A stretch of 64,000 bases of DNA from Eurosta solidaginis. Its lineage: Eukaryota > Arthropoda > Insecta > Diptera > Tephritidae. The stretch spans positions 13,410,314 to 13,474,313 of the forward strand of contig NC_090319.1 of assembly GCF_040869045.1 (NCBI RefSeq), read 5' to 3'. How positions within the stretch are numbered: position 1 is the first letter of the stretch; every line of letters begins with the position of its first letter. Made by a program: the position numbers and the translations under genes. The notes beneath the pieces are model-generated. The model made no database searches, was not told where the DNA came from, and worked only from the letters and a program-made list of their open reading frames with translations. This document shows, piece by piece, positions 55,775 through 64,000 of the stretch.

Positions 55775-56345
55775 CGTATACTTGTTAAGCTCACTGAATG
55801 CTACTCTATCGGGCTGTCTCTTAAGCTCAGCCATATTTAGTTAGGATAAAGTTTCATATTACACACACACACACACAAACCTTTCATATAACCTTTCATA
55901 TAATATTATATGCACGAGCATAGTTTGTTAGTTAGTTGTTAGTTTGTTGGCGCTGCTGCTGCTGTTGAATTAAGTTGAGTTGAGTTGAGCTTTTCGTTAA
56001 GTTGAGTTAGTTATTTTGGTGTGCTCTTGCGCATTTACCGGTGGATTTGATATTTTTGGTAGTGTTTGTTAAAATGTAACAGTGAATATTGTTTAAAATG
56101 CCAAACTCGTCATGGTCGACGCTATTGCCATGTCCAACGCCACCGCCACCACCACCATGACCGCTACAGCCACTTTACTTAACTTCTATTTCTACTTCTA
56201 CTGCGCTACAACTTCATAAGCACTTATTTTAAACCACGAATGAGAGAGCTCTTGTGCGAAGGGAATCTAAAACTTTGTGGAATGTCTGCGGTGCTTAATT
56301 AAAAATGTTTATTTTTCTTCATTGTTTATTTTTGTTGAGAGGTAT
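55775..56345. other. Spacer with AC and CTG-type microsatellites
   Basis: It has an AC run (55861-55878), a GCTGCTGCTG run near 55952, 'gttgagttgagttgag' near 55975, and a CCACCGCCACC-rich patch near 56140-56157. No gene recognised. Confidence 0.45.
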
Positions 56346-57755
56346 TTTTTTTATACTCAGTTGAACAGAGCTCACAGAGTATAATAACTTTGATTGGATA
56401 ACGGTTGGTTGTACAGGTATAAAGGAATCGAGATAGATATAGACTTCCAAATATCAAAATCATCAGTATCGAAAAAAAATTTGATTGAGCCATGTTCGTC
56501 CGTCCGTCCGTCTGTCCGTTAACACGATAACTTGAGTAAATATTGAGGTATCGTGATGAAATTTGGTATGTAGGTTCCTGGGCACTCATCTCAGATCGCT
56601 ATTTAAAATGAAAGATATCGGACTATAACCACGCTCACTTTTTCGATATCGAAAATTTCGAAAAATTGAAAAAGTGCGACAATTCATTACCCAAAGACGG
56701 ATAAAGCGAGGAAACGTGGTAGGTAATTTGAACTTATTGCGCAGAAAGAAAATTGGTAAAGTTTTGGACAATGGGCGTGGCACCGCCCACTTTTAAAAGA
56801 AAGTAATTTAGAAGTTTTGCAAGCTGTAATTTGGCAGTCGTTGAAGATATCATGATGAAATTTGGGAGGAACATTACTCCTATTACTATATGTATGCATA
56901 AGAAAAATTAGCAAAATCGAAGAACGACCACGCCCACTTTAAAAAAAAATATTTTTAAAGTCAAATTTAAAAAAAAACCTACTTTTTCGATATCGAAAAT
57001 TACGAAAAATTTAAAAATGCCATAATTCTATACCAAATACGAAAAAAGGGATGAAACATGGTAATTGGATTGGCTTATTGACGCAAAATATAACTTTAGA
57101 AAAAAACTTTGCAAAATGGGTGTGACACCTACCATATTAAGTAGAAGAAAATGAAAAATTCTGCAGGGCGAAATCAAAAGCCCTTGGAATCATGGCAGGA
57201 ATACTGTTCGTGGCATTACATATATAAATAAATTAGCGGTACCCGATGATGTTCTGGGTCACCCTGGTCCACATTTTGGTCGATATCTCGAAAACGTCTT
57301 CACATATACAACTACCACCACTCCCTTTTGAAACCATCATTAATACCTTTAATTTGGTACCCAATACGTACAAACACATTATAGTGTCACCCCTGGTCCA
57401 CCTTTATGGCGATATCTGGAAAAGGCGCCCACCTATAGAACTAAGACCAACTCCCTTTTAAAATACTCATTATCACCTTCCGTTTGATACCCATATTGTA
57501 CAAACAAATTCTAGAGTTAGCCCTGGTCCACCTTTATGGCGATATCCCCAAATGGCGTCCACCTATAGAACTATGGCCCACTCCCTCTTAAAATACTCTT
57601 TAAGACCTTCCATTTGATACACATGTCATACAAGCACATTCCACGGTTACCCTAGGTTCATTTTACAACATGGTGATTTTCCCTTATTTTGTCTCCATAG
57701 CTCTCAGCTGAGTATGTAATGTTCGGCTACACCCGAACTTAGCCTTCCTTACTTG
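56346..57755 (-). mobile_element. D1-family interspersed repeat, copy 4
   Basis: Complete in reverse orientation. The left edge TTTTTTTATACTCAGTTG is the D1 tail, and the right edge CCGAACTTAGCCTTCCTTAC is the D1 head. Inverted versions of all landmarks are present: CCGTCCGTCCGTC (56499-56512), CCACGCTCACTTTTTCG, ATGGGCGTGGCACCGCCCAC (56771-56790), and the 'tggtccacctttatgg' blocks at 120-130 bp spacing (57385-57550). Short frames across it are not genes. Confidence 0.75.
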
Positions 57756-58239
57756 TTTTTTTTTTTTTTTTGAAATGCTCATTTGCTATGAAGTAACGCT
57801 AAAGCAATGTTAAAAATGTGCTAAACTCAAACTTCCCATCACATTCACATACAAAAAACTAAAACCATAAATCTCTGAAAGCTTTACAATTAGAGCGTTA
57901 ATTTAATTTAAAAGTTTGAACTTGTTGTATTTGTTAACTCATTATAACTTTCGATGCTGAAGGTTAAGGTCGCATAAGTTCATTTAAATTTGAAAAATAA
58001 AATTCAAAAATTAAGAAATTTAAGAAAATTTGATTGTCACTTAATACAACTTAATTAAAGTAAGTAAATAGAATTTAAAATCATTGTCCCTTTTGTTCAA
58101 ACCCAACAAATTTACAAAAAAATATTTTGTCGTACCGTAGCCAAAAAATGTTTATTCTGAAATTTGGAGAAAAGCAAAAAGTCTTAAACACATATCTTTT
58201 AAAAATAATTTGTTTGCCAATTAACAATTTTAAGAAAAA
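57756..58239. other. AT-rich spacer
   Basis: A T-run, then AT-rich sequence. No feature recognised. Confidence 0.4.
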
Positions 58240-58410
58240 ACAAGTAAGGACGGGACTGTCTTAGGCTGTGCCGAAGACTTCATACCTCTCATGAATGGGG
58301 CTGAACAATAATCTTATCCCATTCGTAATCTCCAAATAATGCGCTTTATAAGATATGAGATATATAGTGAACAGATGTACATACCTAAACGATTTTAAGA
58401 TAAATATAAA

Positions 58411-60335
58411 CAATTAAGGAAGGCTAAGTTCGGGTGTAACCGAACATTACATACTCAGTTGAGAGCTGTGGAGACAAAGTAAGGGAAAATCACCATGTTG
58501 CAAAAAGAACCTAGGGTAACCCTGGAATGTGTTTGTGTGACATGTGTATCAAATGGAAGGTATTTAAGAGTATTTTGAGAGGAAGTGGGCCATAGTTCTA
58601 TAGATGGACGCCATTTAGGGATATCGCCATAAAGGTGGACCAGGCCTGACTCTAGAATTTGTTTATACGATATGGGTATCAAATGAAAGGTGTTAATGAG
58701 GGTTTTAAAAGGGAGTGGCCCTTAGTTGTATATGTGAAGGCGTTTTCGAGATATCGACCAAAATGTGGACCAGGGTGACCCAGAACATCATCTGTCGTGT
58801 ACCGCTAATTTATTTATATATGTAATACCACGAACAGTATTCCTTCCAAGATTCCAAGGGCTTTTGATTTCGCCCTGCAAAACTTTTTCATTTTCTTCTA
58901 CTTAATATGGAAGGTGTCACAACCATTTTACCAAGTTTTTTCTAAAGTTATATTTTGCGTCAATAGACCAATACAATTACCATGTTTCATCCCTTTTTTC
59001 GTATTTGGTATATAATTATGGCATTGTTTTCATTTTTCGTAATTTTCGATATCGAAAAAGTGGGCGTGGTCATAGTCGGATTTCGGCCATTTTTTACACC
59101 AATACAAAGTGAGTTCAGATAAGTATGTGAACTGAGTTTAGTAAAGATATATCGATTTTTGCTCAAGTTATCGTGCTAACGGCTGAGCGGAAGGACAGAC
59201 GGTCGACTGTGTACATAAACTGCGCAATTTCGCCCTTTTTCACAGAAAACAGTTATCGTCCTAGAATCTAAGCCTCTACCAAATTTCACAAGGATTGGTA
59301 AATTTTTGTTCGACTTATGGCATTAAAAGTATCCTACACAAATTAAATGAAAAAGGGCGGAGCCACGCCCATTTTGAAATTTTCTTTTATTTTTGTATTT
59401 TGTTGCACCATACATTACTGGAGTTGAATGTTGACATAATTTACTTATATACTGTAAAGATATTAAATTTTCTTTTAAAATTTGAATTAAAAAAAAAATT
59501 TTTTTAAAAAGTGGGCGTGGTCGTTCTCCGATTTTGCTAATTTTTATTAAGAAGACATATGAGCCGTTTATTTTGAAAGTGGCATAAGTCATTTCCAACT
59601 CGTGGTCTTAAATGCATTGTTAGTTTTGAACGAATGCATTTATAGATGGTTCTACAATTATAAAATAATAAAAAGAATTGCGTCTTTTGGATATTGGACT
59701 CTAACAAACTGGAGGCGAGGAGAGATACAAACAAATTATCACTGAACCTAAACGACATGAAATGACTTATGCCACTTTCAAAATAAACGGCTCACATAGT
59801 AATAAGAGTAACGTTCCTGCCAAATTTCATCATGATATCTTCATTTCTTCATTCACTGCCAAATTACAGCTTGCAAAACTTCTAAATTACCTTCTTTTAA
59901 AAGTGGGCGGTGCCACGCCCATTGTCCAAAATTTTACTAGTTTTCTATTCTGCGTCATAAGTTCAACTTACCTACAACGTTTCATCGCTTAATCCGTATT
60001 TGGTAATGAATTATCGCACTTTTTAGATTTTTCGAAATTTTCGATATCGAAAAAGTGGGCGTGGTTATTGTCCGATATCGTTCATTTTAAATAGCGATCT
60101 GAGATGAGTGCCCAGGAACATACATACCAAATTTCATCAATATTTACTCAAGCTATCGTGTTAACGGACAGACGGACGGACGGACGGACATGGCTCAATC
60201 GAATTTTTTTTCGATACTGATGATTTTGATATATGGAAGTCTATATCTATCTCGATTCCTTTATACCTGTACAACCAAACGTTATTCAATCAAAGTTAAT
60301 ATACTCTGTGAGCTGTGCTCAACTGAGTATAAAAA
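58411..60335 (+). mobile_element. D1-family interspersed repeat, copy 5 (contains a MITE)
   Basis: Head TTAAGGAAGGCTAAGTTCGGG (58415), tail GCTGTGCTCAACTGAGTATAAAAA. It is collinear with copy 2 throughout except for a 235-bp MITE at 59560-59794. It has the GGAC run at 60166-60189 and the 'gatatatggaagtctatat' block at 60228. It sits inside a D2 repeat and is therefore younger than that D2 copy. Confidence 0.75.
59560..59794. mobile_element. 235-bp MITE with 36-bp perfect inverted ends
   Basis: Both ends read inward TGAGCCGTTTATTTTGAAAG and remain identical for 36 bp (59560-59595 and 59759-59794). It is flanked by CATA on both sides (59556-59559 and 59795-59798), a possible 4-bp target duplication. 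Comparison with D1 copies 2 and 3, which read 'acatatagtaataggag' across the same point, shows the insertion directly. No coding frame of note. Superfamily is undetermined. Confidence 0.75.
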
Positions 60336-60972
60336 ATGGCAAAAAACCCCCTTATCTGAACGATCGGTTGTATGGGATATATATTATATATAGCTCCAAC
60401 CGAAATGATTTTTTCATGAAATCTTCTATGATATATTAGAATAAATATCACCAAGTTTAACATTTTTATATTGGAAATTAAGGGAGAAATTGCCAAAAAT
60501 CTTTCTATTTGAAAGATCGGTTGTATGGGATATAACTATATATAGCTCCGATCAAAGTGATTTTTTCAGGATATATTCTATGATATATTAGAATATATAT
60601 CACCGAGCTTCACATTTAAACTTTCTAAATTGCGGCAGGAACGACCAAATCGTCTTATCTGAACGATCGGTTGTATGGGAGATATATGTAATAGTGGTCC
60701 GATCCTACCGGATCCGACAAATGTCTAATATAATACAAAAATACATCCTTGTGCCAAATTTCATAGAGATATCTCAAAACTTGAGGGACTAGTTTGCGTT
60801 CAAACAGACAGAGGGACGGACGGACAGACGGACATGGCTAAATGAACCCAGTTCGTCGCCCTATCAATTCGATATACGTAATGGTGAACCTATTATCTTC
60901 TATATTTCTAAACGTTACAAACATCGGACCAAAGTTAATATACCATTTCATGTTCATGAAAGGTATAAAAAT

Positions 60973-61707
60973 TATTTGTTTTTGTTTTATGTAAAAAAAA
61001 TTATGTATAATTTGATATATATTAGTAGATAACATTTTTTTTTGTAAATTTAAAAAAAAAAAAAAAAAAAATTTTTAAGAGAAATATTAGCAAATTCACC
61101 CGAATACACGCCAAATTATATATTAGCTTCATTCGTACGTTTGTATGTATGCAACGCGAAACACATAGTTTGAAAAATGTTACGTATACGCACCGGTACC
61201 CGCGTTTTCTGCTGGTCCGATAAGTTTGCGTGGATATTTAGTTTATTAAAAAATAAAATCATATCAAAATTTTCCATGAATCCTCCTTTGTAAAAGTATT
61301 TTATATTTCATAAGTAAGATATTTGCAAATGTTTTGAAAATAATTAAAAAAAAAAAAATGTTTAATAAAAAAAATGTTTTAATTTAAAATTTCGAATTCG
61401 CTGTAGGTTTGTGCGCTTTATTATAACTTAGGTCGAATAGATTTTTCACTTGCTACGCGAAATTAATAGCGTACAATTGAGAATAGATATCTTCTATCGG
61501 TTTTCTTCGAAATTCGGAATAAATTAAGTGGTAAACGAAATGTTTTCAAGGAATACAAATTTTTATTTCTCTTTATAACCATTTCTTTTTTTTTAATTTC
61601 AAAAAGTCTTAATATTTGAGACATGAAAATATTTTTTAAAAATATCTTTTTCGTTAATGCCAAACAAAATGTAAATAAAAATTTCGAAATCTTCTACCAC
61701 CTCTGCT
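60973..61707. other. AT-rich spacer
   Basis: It has A- and T-runs (61046-61074) and the dispersed GTTACGTATACGCACCGG block at about 61181-61240, shared with 2662 and 33453. No gene recognised. Confidence 0.4.
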
Positions 61708-62210
61708 TTTTTATACCCAGCTGTATTATAACATAAAATTTCTCAGTAAAAAGTTAGTTTCTTCTTAATTTGGAAAATGTTTGAGAATTTTAAATATTTG
61801 CATACATATCTCTTCAAACGATCTTTTTTCTTGATACGAAAAAAAAATTTTATTTTCACTTTCGAAATTTTCTATCAACTTTGCTTCTTTTTTACCCAGC
61901 TGTATTTTTATGCAGGCAGCTATAACTAGAGAAAACTGGGCAAAAAATTATATAATATTACCAAACTCCGTACACCGGTTTATTTGGACCCAAAATTTAT
62001 TAGTATTGAAAACTGGAAACACACCCACTTTTTCGATATCGAAAATTCCAAAAATGAAAAAAATCTGATAAATTATTGAGGTTACAGGTAAACTGACTAA
62101 GAATAAAAATTTCTTAAATTATTAAAAATTGACGCGATACCGCCAACTTTAAAAAAAAAAGTTGTTTTGAAGTTAGAACCGCAAAAAAATTTGCAATATT
62201 TTTGTAACTA
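61708..62210 (-). repeat. Decayed D1-like fragments
   Basis: 'ttttatacccagctgtatt' (61710) and 'tttacccagctgtattttt' (61891) resemble the TACCCAGCTG ends of D1 copy 1, and 'cacacccactttttcgatatcga' (about 62020) and 'cgataccgccaacttt' (62133) resemble D1 internal blocks in reverse orientation. The fragments are too diverged to fix borders. Confidence 0.45.
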
Positions 62211-62760
62211 CATTATACTGCCGCTGCACCTCAGTAGTAATTGTAGTCAAGTACTACAAATTTCTAAAATTTTATAAAGGTGTCGTCCCTTTCACCCTCT
62301 CACAGTTGATCTCACGAGAAAGGACTCATCTGGGGAAGTGCATTGGTTAGCCGATTCACGGATTAGTTAGAAGGAAATTTTGGTGACGGGTTTTCTGATA
62401 GGAACTTTATGTAAGCGGCATTTTCAAACTGTCTTATCACTGAATTTTGACGTCTATTAAACCCCAAGCTTAGCTGTGATGAAATCGAGAGTAGTCTGGC
62501 GGTACATCCGCACGCTTGTGACTGCTTCGAACTATTTTAAGATCTTAAACGTTTAGGTAAGCTGCATGCCGGGCAATTGTTAGCCTAAGAAACGCTAGAC
62601 AGACACTAACTCTTGCATGCTAGCGAGATTATTCTGGCGCAAAGTTGATATCAGGTGACGATATGCCGAAGTTATTGGGTTTAGCGAGGCGTTTCTATAA
62701 ACGCTTACTGGGTTGCTAACGTTTCACTCTTCCCTGGAATGTCTTAACATACATGGTAAC
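62211..62760. other. Spacer
   Basis: No frame, repeat or motif that I can support. Confidence 0.35.
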
Positions 62761-63005
62761 CTTTGCTGCTGCTGCTGCTGCTGTAGCACTATGATGATGA
62801 GTAGCATCTTCGGTCACTTAATGTTCAGAGTTTGTCAGAACTAGGAGAAGGTATTTCGGACTCGGCTGACCTGGGTTTCTGGGGAATTTATCTAGTGTCT
62901 TATTAAAATTTATATCTTAGTAGCTGTAACTTACGTCACAGTTATCCTATATGGCATCACAACTGCCTCACGTGGTACCTCTTAACCCAACCCAACCCAA
63001 CCACA
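62761..63005 (+). pseudogene. LINE 3' end fragment related to 33100-33426
   Basis: After a CTG run (62765-62784) the stretch 'tttgtcagaactaggagaag' (62833) matches 'tttgtcagaactaggcgaaa' at 33235, and 'tatggcatcacaactgcctc' (62951) matches the corresponding 3' region near 33350. It ends in AACCCAACCCAACCCAACC. Only the extreme 3' part is preserved and the frame is broken. Confidence 0.5.
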
Positions 63006-63784
63006 CTTTACCTAACCTCCATTAGTTGAAACATTCTTGTTATCTTTCAATTCAATAAGAAATAAACCACTTTGTGTGCAAAATAAAGCAAAATTTGCTA
63101 GTAACCACTTGAGAAGATTGCGCTTAATTGTACCCTAATTACATATTGAACGAAAACTCTACGTCTTTATGGCAAAGCTTTGTTATTTAATACCCAGGCA
63201 CACACTCTGTGCAATAAATGTTATTAGAATGCTCTACTTTCCATTGTGCCATACAATGTACGAAATATTCAACATTACAAAGAAAAAGTACAAAAATTTC
63301 TTTTGCCAACATTTGTCTTGATTTTAGTCGTAAGTCAGAGAGCATTATTACTTGAAGCGTCCATTATTCTGACAATGCGTAGATAACAGAAATGACAAAG
63401 GTCATTTACACAAAATTTATGACTACCGTATTTAAGACATTAAGTAATAGAAAAAAATAGCACAAATAAAATAAAATGTAATACAACATTAAATAGAATT
63501 GACCAAATGTAATGTTGTACCGAAATACTTCAGGTGAAAAATGTTGCAATTTTTGTAATAAGACATGTTCTATGTTTGGACAGTGTTTCTGCTTAAATTA
63601 AAGCCAAGGCTTGCACAAAATTTAAAGCTACAAAACTCATACTGAATCCACATAAATACAGTAGCGAACATAAAATTAGCAGCGGCAATATTTTTCAAAA
63701 TTCGTCAATTAAATACTTCTCTTTTTTATTTCCGATATTTTCAGAAAAACTGTCCATGAACTTTGTGACTGAAAATATCCAAGG
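63006..63784. other. Spacer
   Basis: AT-rich with no recognised feature. Confidence 0.35.
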
Positions 63785-63990
63785 CACTCTCGAGAATATT
63801 TTCGAAAAAAAATCGAAAATTTTGAACTTTTTTTTTTGCAGTTCCCAGAACTTTTTTTAGTATGCAGTTTTGTAGCGCAATCAATTTTAATCTAACAAAG
63901 TTCAAGTAAAAAATCCCTCAAAATTCGCATTGATTTCGGACAATTTTTTTTCCGGAGGGTATTTCAGATTTTCTTCATATAAAAAAATTA
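63785..63990 (+). repeat. Additional copy of the foldback arm seen around the Transib
   Basis: 'atgcagttttgtagcgcaatc', 'aaaattcgcattgatttc' and 'tttttttccggagggt' match the left arm at 27479-27679 in order and orientation. The window ends here, so the opposite arm cannot be checked. Confidence 0.55.
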
Positions 63991-64000
63991 TCACCTTTGT

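Larger units (their letters stand above)
58240..60972 (+). mobile_element. D2-family interspersed repeat, split by a D1 copy
   Basis: It starts CAAGTAAGGACGGGACTGTC and reaches 'gattttaagataaatataaa' at 58410, is interrupted by D1 copy 5, then resumes near 60336 and runs to CATGAAAGGTATAAAAA. In the resumed part the motif GATCGGTTGTATGGGA recurs at 60362, 60515 and 60665, a tandem repeat of about 151 bp with three units. A GGAC tetranucleotide run lies at 60813-60832. Excluding the insertion it is about 800 bp. Class unknown. Confidence 0.6.

Overview
The window looks like intergenic or intronic DNA from a higher fly. A true fruit fly (Tephritidae) is my best guess, from the overall repeat style (RTE, I-like and R1-like LINEs, the 'ggaaggctaagttcgggtg' repeat family). 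That is inference from memory of such genomes and no search was run. I see no intact host gene, no rRNA, no convincing functional tRNA and nothing prokaryotic. Almost every long reading frame is either a broken transposon gene or an artefact of simple repeats. Base composition is AT-rich except inside the R1-clade LINE.

Layout. 0-3.7 kb: a repeat of family D1 (my name) split by a solo LTR, then a small Helitron. 3.9-7.0 kb: a four-level nest, a Tc1-like element containing a Helentron-type (HINE) element with a CTTTAA hexamer core, containing a hAT-type MITE, containing a MITE with a TAA duplication. 7.5-13.6 kb: two more D1 copies, with a higher-order tandem array and a foldback between them. 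15.1-18.3 kb: two 5'-truncated LINE relics. 18.9-19.6 kb: a 693-bp foldback. 19.6-26.5 kb: mostly featureless, with one tiny membrane-protein-like ORF. 26.5 kb: a second, intact copy of the hAT MITE. 27.5-31.7 kb: a Transib element with a broken RAG1-like transposase, signal-like ends and a 5-bp target duplication, sitting in a foldback relic. 33.5-37.6 kb: an AT-rich degenerate tandem region with a 2.0-kb Helitron carrying eleven 129-bp repeats. 39-47 kb: decayed I-like LINE pieces, a 423-bp retroposed element with a perfect 10-bp duplication, and a 112-bp tandem repeat. 47.9-55.2 kb: a degenerate tandem array holding a foldback and a second HINE, whose hexamer array has been entered by a near-complete 5.1-kb R1-clade LINE. 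55.2-62.2 kb: D1 and D2 repeats, one D1 inside a D2 and one 235-bp MITE inside that D1. The last 200 bp repeat the foldback arm that brackets the Transib.

The strongest observations are the Transib element (ends CACAGTG and TACAGTG, CAGCC duplication, a 23-bp spacer and nonamer-like block at one end) and the R1-clade LINE inside a microsatellite that is itself the core of a Helentron-type element. The nests let the order of insertions be read directly.
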